From CAYJPA01 sp964371945 (GTDB lineage Bacteria > Chloroflexota > Chloroflexia > Thermomicrobiales > UBA6265), in contig CAYJPA010000007.1 in assembly GCA_964371945.1 (NCBI GenBank), positions 24,235 through 88,234 on the forward strand: DNA of 64,000 bases, written 5' to 3'. The stretch's first letter is position 1, and each line of letters starts with the position of its first letter. The notes below the pieces were generated by a model that worked only from the letters and a program-made list of their open reading frames with translations, made no database searches and had not been told where the DNA came from. Both the position numbers and the translations under genes were made by a program. Below, piece after piece: positions 1 through 8,838 of the stretch.

Positions 1-2
1 GC

Positions 3-1511
3 GCGGTCCCCGATGCCGCCGCCGCGCCACGCGCCCAGGACACCCCGAAGCCCGGTGGCTCGCTGAAGGCGATTGTGGTTGACGACCCGAAGTTCCTCGA
101 CATCCACGTCACACAGCTCGCTCAATCGCGCAATGTCATGGCGAGCATTTACGAAACGCTGACCTACATCGACGCCGCCGATCCGACGTACCCCATCAAG
201 GGCAGGCTGGCGACCGAATGGACCTTCACCGAGCCAACTAAGCTCGATTTCAAGCTGCAGCCGGGCGTGAAGTTCCACGGAGGCGAAGACTTTACCGCCG
301 AAGACGTGAAATTCACCATCGAGTACGTCAAGAACCCGGACACCGCCTCGCCGAACGCCGCGATCATCAGCCAGATCGATACGGTCGAAGTGCTCGACCC
401 GTTGACAGTGCGCCTGAACCTATCGCAGCCGTGGCCAGCACTTCCCGCGAACCTGACGACAATTCAGATCTACCCCAAAACAGCGACCAAAGACTCGCTG
501 GCCGAAGCTCCGAATGGCACGGGACCCTTTACCTGGACGGAGTGGATTCCAGGCGATCACATCACCATTACCAAGAACCCAAATTACTGGATGGAGGGGC
601 TGCCATACCTCGACGAGATCATCTTCCGCCCGATCAAGGAGAAGGCGACCAGTCTCTCCGTGATGGAAGCCGGAGACGCGGATCTTCTATTTACCCCTGA
701 GCTCAAGGACAAGGCGACGATTGACGCGAATCCAAATCTCAAGTCCGCGCCTTCGCTGCAAAGCGACTCCGGCTATATCCAATACGTCAATCACAACCGC
801 ATCCTCGCTGACCAAAACCTTCGCTTGGCGCTGGCATATGCGCTCGACCGGCCAACGATTTTCGAGGCATTCCTCTCTGGGCAGGGCGCGAAGAACACCA
901 GCCCGTGGGCGAGCAACCACTGGGCATACAACCCGATCAACGACACGGCCTTCGACTACAACCTCGAAACGGCCAAGGGCTACCTCGAGGCGGCCGGTTA
1001 TGTCGACGGCAAGAAGGATGGAACCCAGCTTCAGGTCAACATCGTCTACCCGGCAGGCTATCCGGAATGGAAGCAAGGCTCCGAAATGTTCCAGGCGGCC
1101 CTGGCAGAGCTCGGCGTCGATCTGAAAGTCGAAGAGTTGGAGCTTTCGACCTGGATCGACCGCATCGTGACCACTGACGAATTCGATCTCTCCTGGGACT
1201 ATCACTTCCAACGCGCGGTCGACCCCGCCTGGACGCTTTCGCTCGCCTTCTTCTATCCGCCGGTGGATGGAAATCTCTGTCGCTACAAGGACGATCAGAT
1301 CGCCGAGATCATCTCGACGGGCGGCTCGGAGCTGGATCAGGAGAAGCGCAAGGAGCACTACTTCAAATTCCAGGAGCGCTGGAACGAGATTGTGCCCGGG
1401 ATTATCGTCGGCGAATTCCTGCTCTATCACGTTGTCGCATCGTACGTCGAAGGATTTGCGACCGACCCACTCTTCTTCCAGGACTTCCGCACGGTGTGGC
1501 TGAACAAATAG
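3..1511 (+). CDS. ABC transporter substrate-binding protein, family 5 (5' end outside window)
   Basis: Extracytoplasmic solute-binding protein of a peptide/opine-type ABC importer (SBP family 5). The frame is open from base 3, and the first visible residues (AVPDAAAAPRAQDTPKPGGS) look like the tail of a secretion signal plus linker, so the true start lies upstream. About 502 residues are visible. The family pattern is clear: a TEWTF stretch, KFHGGEDFTAEDVKFTIE near visible residue 90, then NGTGPF, and a C-terminal lobe in which the last helices end FQDFRTVWLNK. Two permease genes follow in the same direction after about 90 bases, so this is the first visible gene of an importer operon. The ligand cannot be told from sequence; dipeptides, glycosides and opines are all bound by this family. 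Confidence 0.9.
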   Translation, partial: AVPDAAAAPRAQDTPKPGGSLKAIVVDDPKFLDIHVTQLAQSRNVMASIYETLTYIDAADPTYPIKGRLATEWTFTEPTKLDFKLQPGVKFHGGEDFTAEDVKFTIEYVKNPDTASPNAAIISQIDTVEVLDPLTVRLNLSQPWPALPANLTTIQIYPKTATKDSLAEAPNGTGPFTWTEWIPGDHITITKNPNYWMEGLPYLDEIIFRPIKEKATSLSVMEAGDADLLFTPELKDKATIDANPNLKSAPSLQSDSGYIQYVNHNRILADQNLRLALAYALDRPTIFEAFLSGQGAKNTSPWASNHWAYNPINDTAFDYNLETAKGYLEAAGYVDGKKDGTQLQVNIVYPAGYPEWKQGSEMFQAALAELGVDLKVEELELSTWIDRIVTTDEFDLSWDYHFQRAVDPAWTLSLAFFYPPVDGNLCRYKDDQIAEIISTGGSELDQEKRKEHYFKFQERWNEIVPGIIVGEFLLYHVVASYVEGFATDPLFFQDFRTVWLNK

Positions 1512-1602
1512 CCACCCGTTAGCTCTCTGCAAAGGACCGGATCGGAGGCGCTAAAATGCCTCCGGCTCGGTCTCTTTATTCGATTCATCGATCCGGCGGA
1601 CC

Positions 1603-2559
1603 ATGGGTAACTACCTCGTTCGGCGCCTCCTGCAAGCGATTCCAACGCTCTTCCTCATCTCCGGGATCGTCTTCCTGGTGGTCGATTTCATTCCAGGAAA
1701 TACCGCCGCGGTCATGCTGGGTCAGGGCGCCAGCCCGGAGAACGTTGCCAGGTTAAGTAAGCAGCTTGGACTCGACAAACCGCTGCCGGAGCGATTCGGG
1801 GTCTGGCTCGGAGACGTGCTCCAGGGCGATCTGGGCCGCTCATCGATCAGCCGTCAGCCCGTCTGGACGCTGCTCGGAAGAGCGATTCCGGTCACACTCT
1901 ACCTGACGCTCTTTTCGCTGCTGATCGCGATCGCGATCGCGATTCCAGCGGGCACCATCTCCGCGCTCAAGCGAAATAGCTGGGCGGACCTCTTCTGCAC
2001 GACATTCGCGTTGCTCGGTCTCTCCATCCCGGGTTTCTGGCTCGCCATCCAGTTCGTTTACCTCTTCGGCGCCAAGCTAAAGTGGGTGCCGTTGCAGGGG
2101 TATATCGGGCCGCGCGAGGATTTCCTTGGAAGCATAGAAACCATGTTCTTGCCGGCACTGACACTCGGAATCTTTCTCGCCGGTCCGCTCACTCGATACC
2201 TCCGTTCGAGCGTGCTCCAGACGATCTCGCAGGAGTTTGTCCTTGTTGCCCGAGCGAAGGGCTTGACTGAACGGCGCGTGCTCTTAAGCCACATTTTGCG
2301 TACGTCGCTAATCCCGTTCGTCACCGCTGTTGGCATCCAGTTCGGATACCTCTTAGGCGGCGCGGCGGTGATCGAAACGGTCTTTACGCTTCCCGGGGTC
2401 GGCTATATGGCGGTCAATGCCATCAACGACCGCGATTTCCCGGTGGTGCAAGGCGTTGTCCTGGTGGTCGCGGTTGGGTTCGTGCTGATCAACATCCTGG
2501 TTGACGTCGTCTACTCAATCCTTGATCCGAGGATTCGAGTCGGACGTGGAGGCTCCTGA
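1603..2559 (+). CDS. ABC transporter permease, DppB-type
   Basis: Inner-membrane permease of the peptide/nickel ABC family (318 aa, normal length). It has an N-terminal transmembrane helix at about residues 9-30, then a periplasmic loop containing LSKQLGLDKPLPERF, a family hallmark. Five further hydrophobic segments follow. The cytoplasmic EAA loop FVLVARAKGLTERRVL, at about residue 210, contacts the ATPase. The stop overlaps the start of the next permease by one base (TGATG), which implies translational coupling. No ATPase genes follow here, so the ATP-binding subunits must be encoded elsewhere, possibly shared with other importers. Confidence 0.93.
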   Translation: MGNYLVRRLLQAIPTLFLISGIVFLVVDFIPGNTAAVMLGQGASPENVARLSKQLGLDKPLPERFGVWLGDVLQGDLGRSSISRQPVWTLLGRAIPVTLYLTLFSLLIAIAIAIPAGTISALKRNSWADLFCTTFALLGLSIPGFWLAIQFVYLFGAKLKWVPLQGYIGPREDFLGSIETMFLPALTLGIFLAGPLTRYLRSSVLQTISQEFVLVARAKGLTERRVLLSHILRTSLIPFVTAVGIQFGYLLGGAAVIETVFTLPGVGYMAVNAINDRDFPVVQGVVLVVAVGFVLINILVDVVYSILDPRIRVGRGGS

Positions 2560-3455
2560 TGCCTTCGACACTCGAGCCCGCCGCGATTGAACCGTTTCGA
2601 GGACGATCGAGATCACGAAATGCTCGTGGTCTTCTTAACGCGGCACTGAGATGGAAAACCTTTACGGTCGGACTGTTGTTGATCGCGATGTTCGTGCTCG
2701 CCGCGCTTCTTGCGCCTCAAATCTCGCCGTACGATCCCGCAAAGCCCGACTTCAAATCGCTGATGCAAAAACCGAGCTTCGATCACCTCTTCGGCACCGA
2801 CGACAAGGGCCGTGACATCTTCTCCCGTGTCGTCCACGGCACCCGGGTCTCGTTCGCGATCGCGATCGTCTCGGTCGCGCTCGCAACCTCGATCGGACTT
2901 CCGCTCGGCCTGGCATCCGGCTACTTTGGCGGATTCATCGACAGCGTCATCAGTCGCCTGGTAGACGCCCTGTTCGCTTTTCCGCCGATCTTGATGGCGA
3001 TCGCGATTATGTCCATTCGCGGAAAAGGGGAGCTCAGCGCGATGATCGCGATCGGGTTGATCGCGATCCCCGAATTCGCGCGGGTTTCGCGTTCGGCCAT
3101 GATCGCTGAAAAAGAGAACGATTACGTGCTCGCCGCCCGGGCCATCGGTTGCACCTCGACCCGAATCATCTTCAAAGGGATTCTGCGCAACACGCTCGGC
3201 CCAGTGCTCGTGCTGATCTCGCTCGGATTCGCGTTCGCGATTTTGAACGAAACCGCGCTCAGCTTCCTCGGTCTGGGCGCGCAGCCGCCTTCATCGTCCT
3301 GGGGCGCGGATGTCGCCGCCAGCCGTCGCTACATCCGCGAGGCGCCTTGGCTCTCGGTTTACCCCGGACTGGCGATCGTCTTCCTCGTGCTCGCCCTCAA
3401 TCTCACCGGCGACGGCCTCCGCGACCTCATGGACCCCCGCCGCAACCGCCGCTAA
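2559..3455 (+). CDS. ABC transporter permease, DppC-type
   Basis: Second membrane subunit of the same importer (298 aa). An N-terminal cytoplasmic Arg-rich tail precedes a transmembrane helix at about residues 35-57. Then comes the DppC signature HLFGTDDKGRDIFSRVVHGTR, and an EAA loop with YVLAARAIGCTSTRII at about residue 190. It ends with GDGLRDLMDPR, the standard C-terminus of this family. It overlaps the upstream permease by one base. It is the last gene of the visible operon; downstream lies a GTAG-footed palindrome and then a convergent gene. Confidence 0.93.
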   Translation: MPSTLEPAAIEPFRGRSRSRNARGLLNAALRWKTFTVGLLLIAMFVLAALLAPQISPYDPAKPDFKSLMQKPSFDHLFGTDDKGRDIFSRVVHGTRVSFAIAIVSVALATSIGLPLGLASGYFGGFIDSVISRLVDALFAFPPILMAIAIMSIRGKGELSAMIAIGLIAIPEFARVSRSAMIAEKENDYVLAARAIGCTSTRIIFKGILRNTLGPVLVLISLGFAFAILNETALSFLGLGAQPPSSSWGADVAASRRYIREAPWLSVYPGLAIVFLVLALNLTGDGLRDLMDPRRNRR

Positions 3456-3494
3456 CCTCCCGTTATCCTTCCGATGAAGATAGGTTTGCCAAAT

Positions 3495-3518
3495 GTAGGG
3501 GCGGTTCGCGAACCGCCC
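3495..3518. repeat. REP-like palindrome with GTAG foot
   Basis: GTAG at 3495-3498 is followed immediately by a perfect 20-base palindrome, GGGCGGTTCGCGAACCGCCC, at 3499-3518. It lies in the 197-base gap between two convergent genes. The same design, GTAG plus a GC-rich hairpin, recurs at 17821-17847 and in the 51.4-56 kb repeat field. It may also act as a bidirectional terminator, but no T-run follows. Confidence 0.7.
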
Positions 3519-3652
3519 GGCCCAAGGTCGCGGAATCACGAATCGACGCGCGGATTTCCCCCAACAACGGATTGACATGTCGCGCCCTGAGCGATTCCCG
3601 AATCGCCCCCGCAATGTCGCCACGTGCCGTTTCAAAACTGCTTGTGATGGAA

Positions 3653-4630
3653 CTAGGGCACTGCGATGTAAAAGAGCAATTCGCCTTGGCGAACCGCGGG
3701 CATGGACCGCGCGGCCCAGATCGGACCCGATGCCGGAGCAACGACTTCAGCAATCACATCCCCAAACAAGTCGATGATCCGGCCCAGCCGATCACCCTCG
3801 TTAACGACGTCGTACAAACCTCGCTCGGACTCGAAAAACCCTGTAGCGGGAGCATTGACATCGACGGTGATGAGCGGCGCGTGGCCGAGTCGTTTCGGGA
3901 ACTCCCACTCGGGACAAATCCCCATGTACGCAAGCAAATTGCGCAGGCCCAGTTCATAGACCGCTACATCGGCCGGATCACAACCCGCACGGCCTGTCGT
4001 CTCAGTACCGAGGGTCACAATCCCCCGACTTGCCGTTTCGGCGTTGAACGGGCCGGGTGAGTCGGGAATTCTCCATAGTTGCTCGATCCCGAAATGCCGT
4101 GAGGCTTCCTCCGACTTTTCCGCTGCCTCGCCAGGAATGTCGCGAAAGCCGATCAGCCGCGCAAAAGGTACATCGGCGCTGCCACTATGAAAATCGAGGA
4201 AGAGATCGTCCGGTCCAAGGTTTCTGAGCACGAGATCGAGCAGCTTCGCCGCGAGCTGCCGGCTGGGCGAGCCGGCCGGATCGCCTGGAAAAACGCGCGC
4301 CAGATTGAGCCCGTCGATGTGCAGCGGCGCGATCCTGGCTCTCGCTTCATAGGCAAACGGGTTCGCCACGGGAATCGCGACAAACCGGCCGCACATTTTT
4401 GCCGGATCGAGGCTAGCGGCAACTCGCCTGATCGCGGCCATCCCTTCGTATTCATCGCCATGCACCCCGGCGACGACAAAGAGCGTCCGCCCCGGCTTCG
4501 CACCACTGACCACGATCGACGGCAACAGCGCGGGCCCGCCCAGCAGATCGAGCGCGTGCAGCCAGAGCCGCTCGCTGCGACCACGCTCACGGTGCGCAAA
4601 AGCAAAGTCGTCGATCCGAATCGTTTCCAT
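3653..4630 (-). CDS. Succinylglutamate desuccinylase/aspartoacylase family zinc hydrolase
   Basis: Predicted zinc-dependent amidohydrolase of the M14-like AstE/AspA family, cleaving an N-acyl amino acid or similar amide (325 aa from the chosen start). Zinc-site residues are visible: His57 and Glu60 in GVHGDEYEG and His148 in LDFHSGS. The substrate-binding segment DGLNLARVFPG resembles the DGxNLNRxFPG of the family. A C-terminal beta-rich domain (APASGPIWAARSMPAV) is typical. ATG at 4630 is chosen because the protein then starts METIRIDD, in line with family starts; an upstream in-frame start would add 18 unconserved residues. It is divergent from the RraA gene. The exact acyl substrate is unknown. 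Confidence 0.85.
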   Translation of the reverse strand: METIRIDDFAFAHRERGRSERLWLHALDLLGGPALLPSIVVSGAKPGRTLFVVAGVHGDEYEGMAAIRRVAASLDPAKMCGRFVAIPVANPFAYEARARIAPLHIDGLNLARVFPGDPAGSPSRQLAAKLLDLVLRNLGPDDLFLDFHSGSADVPFARLIGFRDIPGEAAEKSEEASRHFGIEQLWRIPDSPGPFNAETASRGIVTLGTETTGRAGCDPADVAVYELGLRNLLAYMGICPEWEFPKRLGHAPLITVDVNAPATGFFESERGLYDVVNEGDRLGRIIDLFGDVIAEVVAPASGPIWAARSMPAVRQGELLFYIAVP

Positions 4631-4800
4631 CTTCGTTCGTTCTTTCGTGATCAGCGCGATCCACCGGTGCCAGCATTCTCGCAAATGTCGAAGCGTCGTT
4701 GAGCCATCGGAATGGAATTGCTAGAGATTGCTCCGGCGGCGGCGATTCCGGATAATCGGCTCCACGATTGCAGGCAAACGACGTCAAAGGAGCGATCCCA

Positions 4801-5541
4801 GTGAGCGACTTCACGTGGAGTCCCGGTGAGCGGGCGCGGTTCGATGCGATCAAGGACGACCTTGCGCTCGTCAGCACAGCCTCGGCCTGCCAGTTGATGA
4901 TCAACCAGGGATGGCGCAACGCCTACATGCAGGGTCTCTTGCCTCTACGGCCGCTCGGTCTTGGCAAGCGGCTCGTGGGGAGGGCCCGGACCTGCCAGTA
5001 TCTGATGCGACGCGGTCCGGAGCGGCCGCATGATCCCGTCGCTCGCCGGGCATCGGCGGAAATCCAGCTGATCGAATCGATCGAGCCGGGGGATTTCTTC
5101 TGCGTCGACGCGCTGGGCGTGCAATCAGCCGGCATCATCGGCGACATCCTGACCGCCCGTCTCCATGCTCGCGGTGTGCTCGCGGCGATCGTCAACGGTG
5201 CTGTCCGCGACTCACCATACATCGCCGAGCTCGGGCTCCCGGTCTTCACTGCCGCAATCCATCCGTCCCACAGCGGCCGCGATCTCGAAGCGGTCGATTT
5301 CGATCATCCCATCAATATGGCCGGCGTTTATGTCAAATCCGGCGACGTCCTCCTGGCCGACGACGAAGGCGTGATCGCCATGCCGATCGAACTGGCCGAG
5401 TACATTGCCGCCCACGGGCCCGCGAAAGAGCGGCTCGAAGAGTGGATTCGCGGGAAGATCGTGGCCGGCGGCTCCGTTCATGACTACTACCCACCGACGG
5501 CCGAAAAACTTGCAGACTATGAGCGGGAGACCGGCCATTAG
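4801..5541 (+). CDS. RraA-like protein (4-hydroxy-4-methyl-2-oxoglutarate aldolase family)
   Basis: RraA/HMG-aldolase fold protein, 246 aa. Members are either RNase E regulators or metal-dependent aldolases and decarboxylases of 2-oxo acids; in this catabolic setting an aldolase role is more likely. Visible motifs are the N-terminal STASACQLM segment, where the family has ALSTxxxxDAL, and VNGAVRDSPYIAELGLPVF (the GxRD substrate and metal site). GDVLLADDEGVIAMP is near the C-terminus and matches the family's GDxxxaDxdGVvviP. GTG at 4801 is chosen because AGGAG sits 8-12 bases upstream. An enolase-superfamily gene follows 27 bases downstream, likely in one operon. Confidence 0.87.
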   Translation: MSDFTWSPGERARFDAIKDDLALVSTASACQLMINQGWRNAYMQGLLPLRPLGLGKRLVGRARTCQYLMRRGPERPHDPVARRASAEIQLIESIEPGDFFCVDALGVQSAGIIGDILTARLHARGVLAAIVNGAVRDSPYIAELGLPVFTAAIHPSHSGRDLEAVDFDHPINMAGVYVKSGDVLLADDEGVIAMPIELAEYIAAHGPAKERLEEWIRGKIVAGGSVHDYYPPTAEKLADYERETGH

Positions 5542-5568
5542 CTCAACAATTAAGAGGAGTCCCACAAC

Positions 5569-6711
5569 GTGAAGATTACCGATGTCCGAACTGCCGAGAT
5601 CAAAGGCCATGGCTACTCGACCTATGTCCGCATCTTCACCGATGAGGGAGTGATCGGGAACGGCGAATGCATTCACGGCGGCGAAGGCTGTCCCCAAATG
5701 GTGCATGCCTTGAAGCACTTCATCATCGGCGAAAACCCGCTCGATGTGGACATGCTCTTCGAAAGGATGCGACGCGGTCGCTTGTTCGACGGCGCGATGT
5801 CCGGCGCCACCGTCACCGCGATGTCGGGGATCGAGATTGCACTCTGGGATCTGGCCGGCAAAATTCTCGAAGTTCCCGTCTACAGGCTGCTTGGCGGCAA
5901 GTTTCGCGACACGATCCGGCTCTATTGCGACAGTCATGCCGGGAAGGATTTTTCGCCCGAGGCGTACGCGCGGCGGGCGCAAGAGGTGGTCGCGCTCGGG
6001 TTCGATGCGCTCAAGTTCGATCTCGATGAAACGCGGGCGGGTTTTCGCAACGACCGCTGGAACTGGCACGCGTCGAACGCCGAGCTGGACTGGATGATCG
6101 AACGTGTTGCCGCGGTACGCGATGCGGTCGGACCGAACATCGATCTCGCGATCGATCTCCACGGCCGGTACGACATCGCCAGCGGGATTGCGGTCGCCCG
6201 CGCGATGGAACCGTTCCGCCTTCTGTGGCTGGAGGAGCCGGTTCCGCCGGAGAACATCGCCGCGATGCGTGAGGTGAAGCGCGCATCGCCGGTGCCGCTT
6301 TGCTCCGGGGAGAATCTCTACCTGCGTTGGGGTTTCCGCGATCTGCTCGAGCAACAGGCCGTCGATTACATCATGCCGGATATCCCCAAGTGCGGAGGGC
6401 TCTCCGAGTGCCGAAAAATCGCGAATATGGCGGAGGTCTACTACGTACCGCTCGCCCCGCATAACGTCTGCGGTCCACTCGGCACAATGGCATCCGCGCA
6501 CGTCTGCGCCTCGATTCCGAATTTCCTGATCATGGAATGGCATTGGATCGACTATCCGGGTTGGGAGGATCTCACGATCCAGGATCAACCCGTGATTCAG
6601 AACGGTCACGTCGTCTTGAACGACAAGCCCGGCATCGGGCTCGAGGTCAACGACGAAGTCGCCCGGACGTACATTCGTCCCGGCACCGAGTACTTCGGTG
6701 AACACCCGTAG
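5569..6711 (+). CDS. Mandelate racemase/muconate lactonizing enzyme family protein (sugar-acid dehydratase-like)
   Basis: Enolase-superfamily enzyme of 380 aa, probably dehydrating a sugar acid by metal-assisted proton abstraction. The N-terminal capping domain starts MKITDVRTAEI; the barrel follows. Metal and catalytic residues are visible. IDLAIDLHGRYD has the Asp-x-His pair of D-galactonate dehydratase-like members. LWLEEPVPPEN and CSGENLY supply the second and third acidic ligands. APHNVCGPLG supplies the general acid His. The barrel-strand-2 segment reads ALKFD, where racemases have KxK, so a dehydratase is favoured over a racemase. GTG start with AAGAGGAG upstream. The substrate is unassigned. 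Confidence 0.88.
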   Translation: MKITDVRTAEIKGHGYSTYVRIFTDEGVIGNGECIHGGEGCPQMVHALKHFIIGENPLDVDMLFERMRRGRLFDGAMSGATVTAMSGIEIALWDLAGKILEVPVYRLLGGKFRDTIRLYCDSHAGKDFSPEAYARRAQEVVALGFDALKFDLDETRAGFRNDRWNWHASNAELDWMIERVAAVRDAVGPNIDLAIDLHGRYDIASGIAVARAMEPFRLLWLEEPVPPENIAAMREVKRASPVPLCSGENLYLRWGFRDLLEQQAVDYIMPDIPKCGGLSECRKIANMAEVYYVPLAPHNVCGPLGTMASAHVCASIPNFLIMEWHWIDYPGWEDLTIQDQPVIQNGHVVLNDKPGIGLEVNDEVARTYIRPGTEYFGEHP

Positions 6712-6864
6712 GACGTTCCTTTGCAAAACCCGTCAATCGCGAGCGCCTGGAAACCTCTAGGAAAGGTTCACGCATGTTCATTGCCATTCCGCGCCGATCG
6801 CCCTTGGGATCATCAATGGTGCTAGATTGAGGTGACGGAGTTGAATTATCAGGAAGGTAATCCG

Positions 6865-7365
6865 GTGGCTGATTCAGAGCACGTCATGGCGTTCATCGAG
6901 ATTCCACAAGGGAGCCGGAACAAGTACGAATACGATGAGGCTACTCGCTCTTTTCGGCTCGATCGCGTGCTCTTTTCATCCGTCCACTATCCGACTGATT
7001 ATGGCTTCATCCCGGATACACTTGCCGAGGACGGCGATCATCTCGACATCCTGGTCATCGTGCACGAACCGACGTTCCCCGGCTGCCTGATTCCCGCGAG
7101 GGTGTTGGGCGGACTCGATATGGCCGATGAAAAGGGCCCCGACTTCAAGGTTCTGGCGGCGCCGGTCGGCGATCCGCGCTTTTCACACGTGCACTCTCTA
7201 AGAGAGCTCGGCGAACATTGGCTGCGCGAGATCGAAACGTTTTTTGCGACGTACAAGATCCTCGAGCCCAAACAGACCGAGGTCTTGGGGTGGCACGATG
7301 CGCAAGCCGCCGCATTGGTGATCGAAACGTGCCGCATCAGATACAATCAGGTCAGCAACCACTGA
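6865..7365 (+). CDS. ppa: Inorganic pyrophosphatase
   Basis: Cytosolic family I inorganic pyrophosphatase, hydrolysing PPi to two phosphates and so pulling biosynthetic reactions forward. 166 aa, the usual size of the hexameric bacterial enzyme. Diagnostic residues are visible: the substrate site EIPQGSRNKYEYD, HYPTDYGFIPDT, and the metal cluster DGDHLDILV, which matches the DxDPxD signature except that Pro is replaced by His. GTG at 6865 is chosen because AGGAAGG lies 7-14 bases upstream. An earlier in-frame GTG at 6832 has no well-placed ribosome site. It is convergent with the KGG protein gene and appears to be a stand-alone housekeeping gene. Confidence 0.95.
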   Translation: MADSEHVMAFIEIPQGSRNKYEYDEATRSFRLDRVLFSSVHYPTDYGFIPDTLAEDGDHLDILVIVHEPTFPGCLIPARVLGGLDMADEKGPDFKVLAAPVGDPRFSHVHSLRELGEHWLREIETFFATYKILEPKQTEVLGWHDAQAAALVIETCRIRYNQVSNH

Positions 7366-7387
7366 CAGCGTCGAACCGACTTGATTT

Positions 7388-7618
7388 TCAGGCCTCCTCG
7401 CCGGAACGGGATTCTCCACCCCTGCGTCCGATGTCGGCCATGTGATCTCGGTCGCGGCTGACCGCTTCGCCGCCCTTTCTTCCCGCTTCGCGAGCCTCAT
7501 CAGGCGTGAATTCGTGAGCGGTGCCCTTTTCGTGAGCCGCCCGTCCACCCATGCTCGCGATTTCTCGCTGTTTCTCTCGATCCATCGCCGCAAAGCCGCG
7601 TCGCCGTTCTTCCGACAT
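7388..7618 (-). CDS. KGG-domain general stress protein (con-10-like)
   Basis: Small, very hydrophilic protein of 76 aa built of repeats around a G-G core: REIASMGGRAAHEKG, AREAGRKGGEAVSRD and MADIGRRGGESR. This is the stress-induced KGG/con-10 family (GsiB-like), which is thought to be intrinsically disordered and protective in desiccation or general stress. The opening MSEERRRGFAAMDREKQREIAS is the standard N-terminus of the family. It ends 22 bases from the convergent pyrophosphatase gene. No catalytic function is expected. Confidence 0.88.
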   Translation of the reverse strand: MSEERRRGFAAMDREKQREIASMGGRAAHEKGTAHEFTPDEAREAGRKGGEAVSRDRDHMADIGRRGGESRSGEEA

Positions 7619-8000
7619 GAAACCCTCCTCGACCCGGCACTGCTCAAAACCTAGGTCTTCGCTGAAATGCTCATTTCATCAGAGCGAGTCTGTTCCTTTC
7701 GCATCTTTCCCGCCTCTGCTCCAAACTCCATGCGCAAACGCTATGCCAACGTGACCTTGTGTTTGCTTCGCCGCGTGCTCCACGGCATGCCAACATCAAT
7801 CGGTTACGTAAGCAACGCGAATTGGCGGAATGCAAGAGCCCAGGAAGCCAATCGCTCTCATGCCGCAACTGGACACCGTTTCAGCGTCCAATTCATCTCT
7901 TCTCACTACGTGCCAGATGCAGATTCGGATCATCGACGAGCAATCCTGAACGCAGCGTTTGCAGGATCGGCCCAAGTCCGGACTCATTCTGTGGAAACTC
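7619..8000. other. Intergenic, no gene seen
   Basis: This stretch lies between the divergent KGG gene and the GntR gene. Open frames here have no recognisable protein content and no well-placed ribosome site. It should carry the KGG gene promoter on the minus strand, but I could not pick one with confidence. Confidence 0.5.
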
Positions 8001-8047
8001 TTGACAATTCGAGTTGATCCTGTCAGATTGTCGACAATCAACAATCT
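8001..8047 (+). promoter_or_regulatory. Candidate promoter and GntR/FCD operator
   Basis: A consensus -35 TTGACA lies at 8001-8006; 17 bases on, the weak -10 position (8024-8029, CAGATT) is covered by a perfect 14-base palindrome GATTGTCGACAATC (8026-8039). An overlapping inverted pair, AGATTGT (8025-8031) and ACAATCT (8041-8047), extends the site. FCD-type GntR proteins bind short palindromes of the TTGTnnACAA kind, and the regulator gene starts 59 bases downstream. Negative autoregulation is inferred. Confidence 0.6.
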
Positions 8048-8105
8048 ACGGTTAACAACGATCGAGCGGTTGTCTCGATCGCACGCGTGAGCAAGGACGC
8101 GGCAC

Positions 8106-8822
8106 ATGGGGAGCTCACAGGAGCTCAATAACCTCCTCTCCATGCCAGAGAACCGTGGACTTGGCGCTGACATTGCGGCTCGGCTAAGAACCGCGATTCT
8201 CAACGGCTATTTCGGCCCCGGCGAACAGCTTCGCGAAGAGGGCCTTGCCAAGTCCATGGGTGTCAGCCGCGGGCCCCTCCGCGAAGCATTTGTCCAGCTT
8301 GAGCGCGAAGGACTGATCGTCATCCGCCGCAACCGCGGCGCCTTCGTCGCACAGCTCTCCCGCGAGGACCTCGATGAGGTCTACACCCTTCGAGTCGCAA
8401 TCGAGCAGCTCGCCATCCAGCGTGCCGTGCTCCACGCGGACGAAGCGGACATCGCTGAAATGCAGACGGTTGTCGACGATATCACGCGGCGAATGGCGCG
8501 GGGCATCACGGAGAAGGAAGCCGCGGAGCTCGATCTCCATTTTCACGACTTGATCTACCAGGCCGCGAAGCACCGCCGGCTCCGCGATGTTTGGAACAAC
8601 CTACGGCCACAGATCCACGTCATCCTCCTCAATCGCAATGTGGCGCATGGCGACTTCCGAGAGATCGTCGCTCCAGCCCATCAAGTCATTCTCGACGCGA
8701 TTCGAAGCCGGAATTCCGCGTGGGCCGTCGAGCTGACGATCGACCACCTCCATGGTTCGTACCAGCGGGTGCTCCGCGGGTACGACCTTCGCGATCCAGA
8801 GGCAGCCGAACTGGGCAAATGA
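8106..8822 (+). CDS. GntR family transcriptional regulator, FCD subfamily
   Basis: DNA-binding regulator of 238 aa. The winged helix-turn-helix is at about residues 15-85, including GPGEQLREEGLAKSMGVSRGPLREAFVQLEREGLI, quoted here as family-typical. The FCD effector domain spans about 90-225, with the metal-binding helix ELDLHFHDLIYQA and a later His in HQVILDAIRS. FCD proteins bind small organic acids and usually repress adjacent catabolic genes. It stands directly upstream of an SDR and the catabolic cluster that follows, and a palindromic operator overlaps its own promoter. Effector unknown. Confidence 0.92.
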   Translation: MGSSQELNNLLSMPENRGLGADIAARLRTAILNGYFGPGEQLREEGLAKSMGVSRGPLREAFVQLEREGLIVIRRNRGAFVAQLSREDLDEVYTLRVAIEQLAIQRAVLHADEADIAEMQTVVDDITRRMARGITEKEAAELDLHFHDLIYQAAKHRRLRDVWNNLRPQIHVILLNRNVAHGDFREIVAPAHQVILDAIRSRNSAWAVELTIDHLHGSYQRVLRGYDLRDPEAAELGK

Positions 8823-8838
8823 GGGAAGAGGGGAATCG

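Noticed and set aside
3149..4060. Plus-strand 303-codon frame joining the permease end and the deacylase gene
   Set aside because: Out of frame with DppC and antisense to the zinc hydrolase; runs through the REP palindrome.
5212..6726. 504-codon minus-strand frame opposite the enolase-superfamily gene
   Set aside because: Shadow frame; the plus-strand protein has all catalytic residues and a ribosome site.
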